A stretch of DNA of 64,000 nt from Thiosocius sp942490985 (GCA_942490985.1 CALNYW010000005.1:62001-126000), one strand, 5' to 3'. Positions 17,733-26,509 are shown, numbered from the stretch's first letter. Notes: generated by a model from the sequence alone, not told the origin. Program-made: numbers and translations.

Positions 17733-18277
17733 GTAAGGCCTCCATCCCATTAGCGATCTTCGTCGCGATGGCCGGCCTGTTCTGGTACGTGCTCGAGCAG
17801 ATGAGCGAGGGTGAGTACAACCCGCGCGACGTGCCGACGCAGTTCATCGGCCGCGAAGCACCCGCGTTCGAACTGCCCGACTTGTTCGACATGAACCAGT
17901 CGGTAAGCTCCGCCGATATGGCCGGCGAGGTCTGGTTGCTCAACGTTTGGGGCACCTGGTGTCCCGAGTGCTGGAAGGAGCACGAGTACCTGATCCACCT
18001 CGCCCGGCGCGAGGGCGTGCCGATCGTTGGGCTGAACTGGCGGGATGATGCCGAAGAGGCAAAGGGCATGCTGGCACGACTGGGCAATCCATTTCTCAAG
18101 GTTGGATTCGACCCGAACAGCGACGCGGTGATCGACTGGGGAGTTTATGGCGCGCCCGAGACCTTCTTGATCGATGCAGACGGCATCGTCCGCGAAAAAC
18201 ACACTGGCGCGCTGGGACCCGCTGTATGGGACGAGAAATTCAAACCCTACTTCACCGCACAGGGTGCTGCATCATGA
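17729..18277 (+). CDS. ccmG: Thiol:disulfide interchange protein CcmG/DsbE
   Basis: This membrane-anchored periplasmic thioredoxin keeps apocytochrome cysteines (or CcmH) reduced. The 182-residue protein has an N-terminal anchor (IPLAIFVAMAGLFWYVL), FELPDLFD, the active site GTWCPECWKEH, and the cis-proline region GVYGAPETFLIDADG that is specific to CcmG. It overlaps both neighbours by 4 nt. Confidence 0.95.
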   Translation: MSKASIPLAIFVAMAGLFWYVLEQMSEGEYNPRDVPTQFIGREAPAFELPDLFDMNQSVSSADMAGEVWLLNVWGTWCPECWKEHEYLIHLARREGVPIVGLNWRDDAEEAKGMLARLGNPFLKVGFDPNSDAVIDWGVYGAPETFLIDADGIVREKHTGALGPAVWDEKFKPYFTAQGAAS

Positions 18278-18744
18278 TGCGCGCAGTGCTGCTAATGCTG
18301 GCGTTGCTCGTCGCGGCCCCGGCGTCGGCAAAAGTCGAGGTTATGCAGTTCGAGACTCCCGAGCAGGAAGCCACCTACAACAAAATGATCGGCGAGCTAC
18401 GCTGCCTCGTCTGTCAAAACCAAAACCTCGCGGCCTCCAACTCGGAGCTGGCCGTCGACATGCGGCGCAAGACCCACGAGATGGTGCTGCAGAACAAGAG
18501 TGACAAGGAGATCGCCGACTTCATGGTCGAACGCTACGGCGACTTCGTGATGTATCGGCCGCCGCTGAACAGCAACACGCTGTTGCTATGGGCCGGTCCC
18601 TTTCTGATTTTGCTGGTCGGGGTGACGCTGCTGATTCGCACTGTACTCAGCCGTCGTGCCGTCGTTGCGCACGACATCGATGACGCGCGCCTAAAGGCGG
18701 CTGCAACCCTGCTCGACGACAGCCCCGACAAGAGAGACGTATGA
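18274..18744 (+). CDS. ccmH: Cytochrome c maturation protein CcmH (thioredoxin-like, CcmL type)
   Basis: This thiol-redox subunit of the heme lyase complex has 156 residues. It has a cleavable signal (MLALLVAAPASA), the redox motif LRCLVCQNQNLAASNSELA and a C-terminal membrane helix (LLLWAGPFLILLVGVTLLI). It is the short form lacking the TPR region, which is supplied by ccmI next door. The ATG at 18274 overlaps the ccmG stop. An upstream in-frame start at 18226 would add residues not seen in the family. Confidence 0.94.
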   Translation: MMRAVLLMLALLVAAPASAKVEVMQFETPEQEATYNKMIGELRCLVCQNQNLAASNSELAVDMRRKTHEMVLQNKSDKEIADFMVERYGDFVMYRPPLNSNTLLLWAGPFLILLVGVTLLIRTVLSRRAVVAHDIDDARLKAAATLLDDSPDKRDV

Positions 18745-20036
18745 CCCTGTTTTGGATTCTCGCCGCTGCCATGATCGTGGCGGCTATTGCCCTACTCGCG
18801 CCGACATTGCTGCGAATGCACCGCATTGGCAACGATAACACCCAGGCGCTGAATGTCGAGATCGCCCGCGAACGCCTCGCCGAATTACAGAAGACCCGTG
18901 ATGCCGGGGAGTTGTCGGAAGAGGAATACCTGCAGGGCAAGCAGGACCTCGAACTCGCGCTGGCAGAGGATCTCAGCGATACCGAGCCGACCGGCACCGC
19001 TACGGTCGCCGGCGGCAAGGGCGCGCTGCTCGCATCGGTCGTCCTGGTCGTATTGATTACCATTCCAGTGTACCTACAGATCGGTTCGCCCAGCCTGATT
19101 GAGGGTGGCCAGCCGGCGATAGCAGGCACCGCCGGCAGCGGCGAAATGCCGTCAATCGACGTACTCGCCGAGCAGCTGCGTGTGCGGATGGCGGAGAACC
19201 CGGAGAATGCCGAGGGCTGGTTCTTGCTTGGCCGCACCTACATGCGCATCGAGAACTACCCGCAGGCGGTAGCGGCCTACGAGCAGGTGGTCCGGCTAAT
19301 GCCCGAAGAGCCGGCTGGCCTGTTGTCGCTGGCGGATGCCCTGATCATGCGCGACGGCATGCGCACCGGTCCCAAGGCCCTGGAACTGTTGGAGAAAACG
19401 CTGACGATTGATCCACAGAGCGTGACCGCGTTGTGGCTGCTCGGCAACGCGGCATTCGATAACGGCGCCGTCGCTGGCGCGTTGAGCTACTGGCAGCGTG
19501 CCTACCCGCTGCTCGGCGATGAGCCGCAGATGCAGGCCCAACTTGCGCAACGCATCACCAATGCAGGCGGCGAACTGCCGCCCGTCCCCGAACCGTTACC
19601 GACTATCATGCCGACCGCCGAGGCGCCCATTACGCCGCCGCAGGCGACGACGGACGCTGCGGCATCGACCGATCCGGTACCAGTGGAAGGCGGCATTCGC
19701 GTGCAGGTCGCACTCTCCCCTAGCCTAATGGCACAAGCCCAGCCGACCGACACCGTGTTCGTCCTGGCGCGCGCCGAAAACGGCCCACCGATGCCGCTGG
19801 CCGTGGCGCGGCATCAAGTCTCTGACCTGCCGCTCGACGTTACCCTGACGGACGAGATGGCGATGATGCCGGCCATGAAGCTGTCCGCGTTCCCGCGCGT
19901 CAATGTCACTGCCAAGGTATCCAAGAGCGGCGGTGCGGCGACCCAGACCGGTGACCTGCTGGCGACATCACAAGTGGTCGACAGCGCTGCGCCGCCCGAC
20001 AGCGTCCAGTTGTTGATCGACGCGGTGGCCGAGTAA
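18741..20036 (+). CDS. ccmI: Cytochrome c-type biogenesis protein CcmI (TPR apocytochrome chaperone)
   Basis: This 431-residue protein presents apocytochrome C-termini to the lyase. It has an N-terminal helix, a cytoplasmic coiled segment (NVEIARERLAELQKTRDAGELSEEEY) typical of CcmI, and a second helix. The periplasmic TPR repeats follow (GWFLLGRTYMRIENYPQAVAAYEQVV and ALWLLGNAAFDNGAVAGALSYWQR), then a proline-rich linker and a C-terminal beta domain (FVLARAENGPPMPLAVARHQV). It overlaps ccmH by 4 nt and closes the operon. Confidence 0.92.
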   Translation: MTLFWILAAAMIVAAIALLAPTLLRMHRIGNDNTQALNVEIARERLAELQKTRDAGELSEEEYLQGKQDLELALAEDLSDTEPTGTATVAGGKGALLASVVLVVLITIPVYLQIGSPSLIEGGQPAIAGTAGSGEMPSIDVLAEQLRVRMAENPENAEGWFLLGRTYMRIENYPQAVAAYEQVVRLMPEEPAGLLSLADALIMRDGMRTGPKALELLEKTLTIDPQSVTALWLLGNAAFDNGAVAGALSYWQRAYPLLGDEPQMQAQLAQRITNAGGELPPVPEPLPTIMPTAEAPITPPQATTDAAASTDPVPVEGGIRVQVALSPSLMAQAQPTDTVFVLARAENGPPMPLAVARHQVSDLPLDVTLTDEMAMMPAMKLSAFPRVNVTAKVSKSGGAATQTGDLLATSQVVDSAAPPDSVQLLIDAVAE

Positions 20037-20053
20037 CCGCTGGCACCGCAGGC

Positions 20054-20395
20054 TCACATGTAGCTGATTACCTCGTCGCCCGGGTGCGGTAATCCGGCGA
20101 TCTGCCACGCATAGCGGCAAGACCCGAATGACTGCTTCACCGCGGACCGGTCGACACCGAGCTTATGGCAGACACTTCGCATTGGCGGGAGTGCACCAAA
20201 TTGCTGAAAACGGGCCCGCATGAAATCGATAATCAACCAGTGCGTGGGACCGAGTTCATCAACGCCCAATCGCGCCGCAAGCTGGGTCGCGATGTCCCGA
20301 TTCCACAGTTGGGGATCGATCAAAAACCCCGCATCATCCAACGGCAGGGTGTGTTGGGTGCGATACCCATGATGAGTTTCCGCGGCGATTGGCAT
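20054..20395 (-). CDS. DsrC/TusE-family protein lacking both conserved cysteines (RspA-like)
   Basis: The 113-residue protein shows the DsrC fold signatures GFLIDPQLWNRDIA, HWLIIDFMRARFQQFG and the C-terminal IAGLPHP. In DsrC the C-terminal arm has two redox cysteines, and in TusE one. Here the first position (LAC in DsrC) is Trp in YAW and the second (GCV) is Glu in DEV; the only arm cysteine is out of register in FGSC. The arm also extends a few residues past the usual end. It is therefore not a sulfur carrier of the known type but resembles the cysteine-less regulatory-type (RspA) branch. A good AGGAG precedes the ATG. It is convergent with ccmI. Confidence 0.8.
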   Translation of the reverse strand: MPIAAETHHGYRTQHTLPLDDAGFLIDPQLWNRDIATQLAARLGVDELGPTHWLIIDFMRARFQQFGALPPMRSVCHKLGVDRSAVKQSFGSCRYAWQIAGLPHPGDEVISYM

Positions 20396-20567
20396 CGTTC
20401 ATCTCCTTGAGGTCTTCCCAAAACAGCTCCGGGCCAATGCTGCAATCTTGCGTCGCGCTACCAGCCGGGCCAGTGAGAATTAAGCGTAGACGGTTTTTTT
20501 TGATGCGTGCATATATTTTTTCTATGGTTGTGCGCTACAGCCTCCAGGCGCGGGCACGAGCAGCCCA

Positions 20568-22907
20568 TTGACCATCCACACCGAACAGATCCGGGTCCGC
20601 GGCCTGGTCCAGGGGGTCGGCTTTCGCCCGACCGTCTGGCGCATCGCCAACGCGCTTAGCCTGCAGGGTGATGTGATCAACGACGGCGACGGCGTACTGA
20701 TCCGGGTTTGCGGCGCGCCATCAACGATCGATGTCTTCTGCCGCCAGCTACAGGCGGAATGTCCGCCGCTGGCGAAGATCGACTCGCTCGACCGCCAACC
20801 GCATGCCGCGCTTTGTGGAAGTGACGGATTTGTGATCGCCTCGAGCAAGGCCACCACTATCCGCACCGGCGTGGTAGCAGACGCCGCGACCTGCGACGCC
20901 TGCCGTAACGAGATCTTTGACCCCAGCGATCGTCGCTACCGCTACCCGTTCACCAACTGCACGCACTGTGGCCCGCGGCTATCGATCATTCAGGGCATCC
21001 CCTACGACCGTGCCAACACCAGCATGGCGCCGTTCACCCAATGTGCCGCCTGCCAGGCGGAGTACGATGACCCCGCCGACCGTCGTTTTCACGCGCAGCC
21101 AAACGCCTGTCCGGTATGCGGCCCGCAGGTCTGGCTGGTAGAGGGGACAGCGCGTCACGTTGCACCTTCCGCGGATAAGGACGTGATCGCACAAACGGCA
21201 GCGCTGCTGGCCGACGGCCAGATCGTCGCGATCAAGGGCATCGGCGGCTTCCATCTCGCCTGCGACGCAAGCAACGCCGCAGCCGTGCAAACCCTGCGCG
21301 AGCGCAAACAACGCTACGCCAAGCCCTTCGCCTTAATGGCCGACAGCCTGCAAACGATCGCCCGGTATGTCGTCGTCAACGACGCCGCGGAGGCGCTTCT
21401 GCGCAGCCCGGCCGCACCGATCGTGTTGCTGGATCGTCAACCGACCGCCCCCGCGTTGGCACCGGGGGTAGCGCCCGGTCAGGACGCGCTCGGCTTCATG
21501 CTGCCGTACAGCCCGCTACACCATCTGCTGTTGGCCGACTGGCAGGCGCTTCGGCCAGGCACACCATTGGTGATGACCAGCGGTAATCTTTCCGACGAAC
21601 CGCAATGCACCGAAAACGACGAAGCCGGCCAGCGCCTTGCGACCATCGCGGATTACCAACTGCTGCATGACCGTAAGGTGGTCAACCGCGTCGATGACTC
21701 GGTGGTCCGCATCGACGCCGGCCAACCGCGCTTGCTGCGTCGCGCGCGCGGCTATGCCCCGACCCCGTTAAAGCTGCCAGCCGGATTTGAGGGCGCCAGC
21801 CCGTTACTCGCGCTCGGTGCCGAGCTGAAGAATACCTTTTGCCTGCTGCGCGATGGCCAGGCCGTTGTGTCGCAACATCTCGGGGATCTCGAGGATGCCC
21901 GCAGCAGCGACGCCGGGGAACAGGCGCTGACGTTGTACCAGGAGCTTTACCAACACCGACCGCAGACCCTCGTCGTCGACCACCACCCCGATTACCGCTC
22001 GACGCGACACGGCCGGGAACTGGCCAAAGCGGCCAACCTGCCGGTCATCGACGTACAACACCACCACGCCCATATTGCCGCCGTAATGGGCGATGCCGGC
22101 CACCCGCTCGACGCCGGCCCGGTCCTCGGTATCGCGCTCGATGGCCTCGGCATGGGTAGCGATGGCACCCTGTGGGGCGGTGAATTCATGCAGGTCGATT
22201 ACCGCGACTTCGAACGGCTCGCGCACTTCCCGGCCGTGCCGCTACCCGGCGGGACCCGCGCGCTGCTCGAGCCCTGGCGGAATACCTGGTCGCAGCTGCA
22301 GGCCCATCTTGGTTGGGACCAGGTGGTCACGCAGTGGGGCGAACTCGAGGCCATCCAATGGCTTGAACAGCAACCTTTGCGCACCCTTGCCCAAATGGTG
22401 GAGCGCGATCTCAACGCACCGCTGAGCAGCTCCTGCGGGCGACTGTTCGACGCGGTTGCCGGGTTACTGGGGCAGAGTCGAGAAAAGATCGTTTACGAGG
22501 GGCAAGCGGCGATCGAACTGGAGGTGCTCGCCAGGCAGGCCAAACAAGAAACCGGGGCCTACCCGATTCCGATGATCAACGGCGCACCGACGTTGACTGC
22601 ATTGTGGACCGATATGCTCAATGACCTGGCCAAAGGGGTCACGCCCAGTATCGTCGCCGCCCGTTTTCACAACGGGCTGGCCGCTGCGATTGTCGAGATC
22701 GCCCGCCACTGGGGCGACGTGCGGGAACTGCAGGACGTCGCGCTATCTGGCGGCGTGTTCCAGAACCGGGCACTCTTCGAACGCGTTGACGAGGGTCTGC
22801 GCGAAGCCGGTTTCACCGTGCTCAGCCACCGCCAGCTGCCCAGCAACGACGGCTGCATTGCCTTCGGGCAGGCATTGGTCGGCGCCGCCCGGAACTTCGG
22901 CCACTGA
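20568..22907 (+). CDS. hypF: Carbamoyltransferase HypF ([NiFe]-hydrogenase maturation)
   Basis: HypF makes thiocarbamoyl for the CN ligands of [NiFe]-hydrogenase. The 779-residue protein has, in order, an acylphosphatase domain (VRGLVQGVGFRPTVWR), two zinc-finger motifs (CDACRNEIFDPSDRRYRY then CTHCGPR; CAACQAEYDDPADRRFH then CPVCGP), a YrdC-like domain (IKGIGGFHLACDA, RKQRYAKPFALM, MTSGNLSDEP) and a Kae1/TobZ-like domain (QHHHAHIAAVMGD, ALSGGVFQNRAL). The TTG start at 20568 has a weak ribosome site but gives the family N-terminus. No other hyp or hydrogenase genes are in the window; the next gene is a nickel transporter. Confidence 0.93.
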   Translation: MTIHTEQIRVRGLVQGVGFRPTVWRIANALSLQGDVINDGDGVLIRVCGAPSTIDVFCRQLQAECPPLAKIDSLDRQPHAALCGSDGFVIASSKATTIRTGVVADAATCDACRNEIFDPSDRRYRYPFTNCTHCGPRLSIIQGIPYDRANTSMAPFTQCAACQAEYDDPADRRFHAQPNACPVCGPQVWLVEGTARHVAPSADKDVIAQTAALLADGQIVAIKGIGGFHLACDASNAAAVQTLRERKQRYAKPFALMADSLQTIARYVVVNDAAEALLRSPAAPIVLLDRQPTAPALAPGVAPGQDALGFMLPYSPLHHLLLADWQALRPGTPLVMTSGNLSDEPQCTENDEAGQRLATIADYQLLHDRKVVNRVDDSVVRIDAGQPRLLRRARGYAPTPLKLPAGFEGASPLLALGAELKNTFCLLRDGQAVVSQHLGDLEDARSSDAGEQALTLYQELYQHRPQTLVVDHHPDYRSTRHGRELAKAANLPVIDVQHHHAHIAAVMGDAGHPLDAGPVLGIALDGLGMGSDGTLWGGEFMQVDYRDFERLAHFPAVPLPGGTRALLEPWRNTWSQLQAHLGWDQVVTQWGELEAIQWLEQQPLRTLAQMVERDLNAPLSSSCGRLFDAVAGLLGQSREKIVYEGQAAIELEVLARQAKQETGAYPIPMINGAPTLTALWTDMLNDLAKGVTPSIVAARFHNGLAAAIVEIARHWGDVRELQDVALSGGVFQNRALFERVDEGLREAGFTVLSHRQLPSNDGCIAFGQALVGAARNFGH

Positions 22908-23002
22908 CGTCAACGTCGAGCGCATTTCGCGAATTAGTTGACCAGCGACAAAACCCCTGACGGCGCATCGGGGTCATAATCGGCCGTCCGATTTTGGAAT
23001 CG

Positions 23003-23725
23003 ATGATGTTCAGTATTCTGATTCTCGGCCTGCTAGTAGGCCTTCAGCATGCGACGGAGGCCGACCATCTCGCCGCTGTTGCCAGCCTCACAACCCGCAG
23101 CCGCAACTTGCGCGACGCCGCGCGCCTGGGCTCCGCCTGGGGGCTTGGCCATACGCTCACCCTGCTGCTGTTTGGCGGAGGCGTGTTGTTGGTCGGCGGG
23201 TCGATCCACGCCAACGTCGCGCTCTGGCTCGAGGCCGCCGTCGGCCTGATGCTTTTGCTGCTCGGCGCCGACGTCCTGCGCCGCCTGTGGCTGAAACGGG
23301 TGCACTTCCACAGCCACCGCCACGGCCCGCAGACACACTTCCACGCGCACAGCCACCAACCCAAGGTCGACCACGCCGAAGACCCCCATCGCCACAGCCA
23401 CCGCGCCCAATTGCCGTTGCGGTCGCTGTTCGTCGGCATGATGCACGGCATGGCCGGCTCTGCCGCGTTGATCGTGTTTGCCCTCGCCAGTGTGCAATCG
23501 GCCTGGCAAGGGCTTGCCTACATCGTCGTGTTCGGTATCGGCTCGATCATCGGCATGGCGTTGCTAGCCGTGATCATCAGCATCCCGCTGCGCTGGTCGG
23601 CCCAAAGTCTGACCTGGGCCCATAATGGCCTGACCGCCGTATTTGGGCTTCTGACCGTGGCCCTTGGCCTATTCGTACTCCATCAAAGCTCGTTGCAACT
23701 GCTCGCAAACTCGGGGCTGGCCTGA
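23003..23725 (+). CDS. Nickel/cobalt transporter-like membrane protein with histidine-rich loop
   Basis: This roughly 240-residue membrane protein has six hydrophobic helices. The first carries the NiCoT-type signature GLQHATEADHLAAV (HxxxxDH). The cytoplasmic loop around residues 95-135 is very rich in histidine (HFHSHRHGPQTHFHAHSHQ, HRHSHRAQ), which suits metal buffering. A second GMMHGMAGSAALIVFAL motif repeats the metal-binding helix. UreH/HupE-like proteins are related. It lies about 100 bp after hypF, consistent with nickel supply for hydrogenase. ATG 23003 (or 23006) is preferred to the upstream TTG. Confidence 0.82.
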   Translation: MMFSILILGLLVGLQHATEADHLAAVASLTTRSRNLRDAARLGSAWGLGHTLTLLLFGGGVLLVGGSIHANVALWLEAAVGLMLLLLGADVLRRLWLKRVHFHSHRHGPQTHFHAHSHQPKVDHAEDPHRHSHRAQLPLRSLFVGMMHGMAGSAALIVFALASVQSAWQGLAYIVVFGIGSIIGMALLAVIISIPLRWSAQSLTWAHNGLTAVFGLLTVALGLFVLHQSSLQLLANSGLA

Positions 23726-23836
23726 CCGCTCATCGCCTGGGCGCTTTGTTTCAGTAATCCCAATCGGCGACAATTCGGAGCCTTCCATATCAACGCCTGC
23801 TCGATGGGCAGAGCCCTCGGCCAGACAACCAAGTGT

Positions 23837-24191
23837 TGGCGCCCCTCGCTCAGCCGGGTGAGACTCGACCGTCATGCCTGTGGCATAACCCAGCGAATTG
23901 AATGACCAGCCATGGATGGCTGGGCCGAAATACACCGAACGTAGGGTTGAATGACCAGCCATGGATGGCTGGGCCGGAAATACACCGACATGGATGTATC
24001 CGAGTTCTGCAGTACAATTCACCGCGCAACGCGCCCGTAGCTCAGCTGGGTGAAACTCGACCGTTATGCCTGTGGCATAACGCAGCGAGTTGAACGACCA
24101 GCCATGGATGGCTGGGCCGGAATACACCGACATGGATGTATCCGAGTTCTGCAGTACAATTCACCGCGCAACGCGCCCGTAGCTCAGCTGG
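23837..24191. repeat. Tandem repeats carrying tRNA-Arg 5' halves and palindromes
   Basis: A roughly 143-bp module occurs in tandem ahead of tRNA-Arg. The first 19 nt of the tRNA (GCGCCCGTAGCTCAGCTGG) recur exactly at 24031-24049, and a diverged copy lies near 23839-23860. About 96 bp (23953-24049) is repeated nearly perfectly at 24096-24191. After each truncated tRNA half follows a hairpin (GTTATGCC tgt GGCATAAC inside AACTCG/CGAGTT). Then comes the palindrome CCAGCCATGGATGGCTGG, which occurs three times (23906-23923, 23955-23972, 24098-24115). No protein gene is visible in 23726-24172. Confidence 0.9.
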
Positions 24192-24249
24192 ATAGAGTAC
24201 CGCCCTCCGAAGGCGGGGGTCACAGGTTCGAATCCTGTCGGGCGCGCCA
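24173..24249 (+). tRNA. tRNA-Arg (anticodon CCG)
   Basis: The 77-nt cloverleaf has acceptor arms GCGCCCG / CGGGCGC with a G discriminator and an encoded CCA. The D arm is GCTCAGCTGGATAGAGT. The anticodon stem CCGCC/GGCGG holds loop CTCCGAA, giving anticodon CCG. The variable loop GGGTC is followed by the T arm ACAGGTTCGAATCCTGT. All invariant positions are in place, so the gene should be functional despite the partial copies upstream. Confidence 0.96.
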
Positions 24250-24591
24250 TCCATTTCGGGCCAGAGTAAAAACTCCTCACCTACCACCTTCGACAAGGTC
24301 CTGCTTTTCCGGATCAGGGCGAAAGGATTGGACAGCATGCGTCCTTCCCCTATCCCGCAGCAAAACCTCCCACGGCAAACCACCAGAGCCTTGCAGAAAA
24401 GGACGACACGGGCGCGCGCGGCTCGGGGACGACCCACAAGCGTTATGACGGAATGGATGATTCCCTACCGCAACGGTGGTTCGGATGATTCGATGGATCG
24501 ACGAAAATTTTCCGACGATTGAAGCATTGTCTGGACCAGGGTATGACGTCATAACGGCCCTTCAGGTATTTTCTAGTCAAGGAGCTTTACG

Positions 24592-24783
24592 ATGTCGATC
24601 AAACTCTCGGCCTCGCTGGCCGCCGCAGCTTTCAGTCTGGCGTTGCTTTCAGGTACCGCTGTTGCATCAACCTCAGAGATGGATGCGTGGGCCAAAGAGG
24701 CCTTTTCGGATCCATGCATGAACGGTGACGTACCGGCCGACGGTGTCGTAAGAGCAGACGCTATACCGATGACCGACGCCTAG
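24592..24783 (+). CDS. Small secreted protein, unknown
   Basis: The 63-residue product has a signal peptide (KLSASLAAAAFSLALLSGTAVAS, cleavage likely after VAS or AVA). The mature part of about 40 residues is acidic and has a single cysteine (FSDPCMNGDVPAD). AAGGAG lies 7-8 nt before the ATG, and a strong terminator follows at 24873, so it looks like a complete small transcription unit. The 340 bp between the tRNA and this gene show no other gene. No family is recognised. Confidence 0.55.
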   Translation: MSIKLSASLAAAAFSLALLSGTAVASTSEMDAWAKEAFSDPCMNGDVPADGVVRADAIPMTDA

Positions 24784-24872
24784 ACTTCGGCCGCCACGGG
24801 GCCCGTGCAACGGACCGGTGGCATAACGGGACCGTTACCCCGGCCGCCCATCAGGGTGGCGGCAAATTGATG

Positions 24873-24907
24873 ACAAACCCCGGCTAACGGCTGGGGTTTG
24901 TCGTTTT
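24873..24907 (+). terminator. Rho-independent terminator
   Basis: A 9-bp stem ACAAACCCC / GGGGTTTGT encloses an 11-nt loop (GGCTAACGGCT). CG and TTTT follow at 24904-24907. It lies 90 bp downstream of the small secreted protein gene and is its probable terminator. Confidence 0.8.
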
Positions 24908-25083
24908 CGGCGGACCTAAGGCTGTCCTGTGAGCTCGGATGAGCCTGGGATCACAAGGGTCACCCGTTCGCTACCCCACACGCCGGGGTTCGTTGTCGAT
25001 CCCTGTACACTCGCCCCTGATAAGTCGCGAGTGGCTCGGAGGTCTTTGCAGGTGCATGTCAGTTCCGGTTCAGACAGGTTATC

Positions 25084-25560
25084 TTGAGCGCCCCATCGTC
25101 AAAAAATGGGCGGCGGGACGACACCCGCGAGGCAGCGGGTGCCGACCCGGTCAAGGTAGACCGCGACCGATACGAAGGCAGGCAGTTCCGTGCACTGCTG
25201 GCCGCACGCAATAACCTTCTGGCCATCTGGACCGCCTCCGCCTATCGCGATCGCAACTTTGAATTCCGCTTCTTGGGCCAACACTATTTCGTCTGTAATG
25301 CGCCGGAACTCGTTCGACATGTCTTTCTCGGGGCGCACGATAATTACGACCGCAAGAGCCCGCAGATGCGCCATGCGTTCGAACCGGACCCCGGAGAACC
25401 TGAAATACGCGTCAGAGAACTGGCCGATGCGCTCGGCCGGAAACTCGACGAGATGATCGGCGAGCGTATCGAACAATGGTATTGGCTGCCCGGGCTGGAC
25501 CCGGACCAGCGACTCTCAGCCGCTCAGTACAGCGCCGAGACGACGCCGGCCCGGCGGTGA
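25084..25560 (+). pseudogene. Cytochrome P450 N-terminal remnant with unrelated tail
   Basis: Residues about 30-98 (RALLAARNNLLAIWTASAYR, FLGQHYFVCNAPELVRHVFL, NYDRKSPQMRHAFEP) match the N-terminal region of a bacterial P450 of the kind that continues LLGDGLFISDG. Here the match stops abruptly after AFEP. The following 57 residues (starting DPGEPEIRVREL) are not recognisable as P450, and the I-helix, ExxR and heme-cysteine loop are all missing. The start codon is a TTG. The whole is 158 residues against about 450 for a P450, so this is a truncated, fused remnant without catalytic ability. It ends 16 nt before the mutarotase gene. Confidence 0.65.
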
Positions 25561-25576
25561 GATACACGCGACCCAG

Positions 25577-26509
25577 ATGGCCGAAACCCAACAGGACGGA
25601 AGACGCTTGACACCCGAAGAACTGAATCGTGCTTTCGGCATCAACGGAGTGGCGAGCTTCGCGGCGGGCGAAGGCGGCCTGCCACGGCTGCACATCGACA
25701 ACCGGGCCGCCCGGGCCGAGATATCACTGCATGGCGGACAGGTGCTCGCCTACCAACCTGAGAGCGCCAGTCACGCACTGCTGTTCCTCAGCGAACGGGC
25801 GTGGTTCCGCGCGGACAAGGCGATAAAGGGTGGCATACCGATCTGCTGGCCGTGGTTCGGCGACGACCCTGACGGGCTCGGGCGACCGGCCCACGGCTTC
25901 GCCCGGACGGCCGAGTGGTCGGTCCTGCACATCACGCAGCTGACCCCTGGTCACACGCGGGTCGTGCTCGGCCTTGAAGACGACGCCGCCACCCGCAAGA
26001 TCTGGCCGCATGCGTTTCGCCTGACGTTGACCGTCGATATCGCCGAACTGCTTACGGTATCACTGGCCACCACCAATACCGGCGACAGACCGTTTCGGAT
26101 CACCCAGGCGCTGCATACCTATTTCGCGGTCGGTGCGATCGACGCGGTCAGCGTCGACGGACTCGACGGCCTGCGCTATCTGGACAAGGTGCGCGGCTTT
26201 GCCGAAGACCGCCAGGCGGGCCCGGTGACATTCAGCACCGAGGTCGACCGCATCTACCAGGGTGTTGAACGAGACCTTTCGATCAACGACACCTCGCTCG
26301 GCCACATCATCCACATAAGGCCCGACAACAGCAGGACCGCGGTGGTATGGAATCCCTGGGCAGAACGCTCAGCCGCCGCGCCAGACCTGGCAGATGATGC
26401 GTACCGGCGCTTCGTCTGCGTCGAGACGGCAAACGCGGCCGATGAAATCGTCACCGTCGCGCCGGGGGCGGACTATGCGCTGTCTGCCAGCTACCGGCTA
26501 GGCAGCTAA
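25577..26509 (+). CDS. D-hexose-6-phosphate mutarotase (YeaD-like aldose 1-epimerase family)
   Basis: It interconverts alpha and beta anomers of hexose 6-phosphates. The 310-residue beta-sandwich protein has ISLHGGQVLAYQPE, KAIKGGIPICWPWFG, RPAHGFARTAEW with the catalytic His, ALHTYFAVGAID with the second His, and VVWNPWAE near the C-terminus. These are the family landmarks (catalytic His pair and Glu). It is a soluble cytoplasmic protein. The position after a P450 remnant carries no functional hint. Confidence 0.9.
   Translation: MAETQQDGRRLTPEELNRAFGINGVASFAAGEGGLPRLHIDNRAARAEISLHGGQVLAYQPESASHALLFLSERAWFRADKAIKGGIPICWPWFGDDPDGLGRPAHGFARTAEWSVLHITQLTPGHTRVVLGLEDDAATRKIWPHAFRLTLTVDIAELLTVSLATTNTGDRPFRITQALHTYFAVGAIDAVSVDGLDGLRYLDKVRGFAEDRQAGPVTFSTEVDRIYQGVERDLSINDTSLGHIIHIRPDNSRTAVVWNPWAERSAAAPDLADDAYRRFVCVETANAADEIVTVAPGADYALSASYRLGS

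Noticed and set aside
23837..24191. Possible CRISPR array (regular repeats)
   Set aside because: The units are about 143 bp, contain tRNA halves and hairpins, and have no short unique spacers; no cas genes are present.
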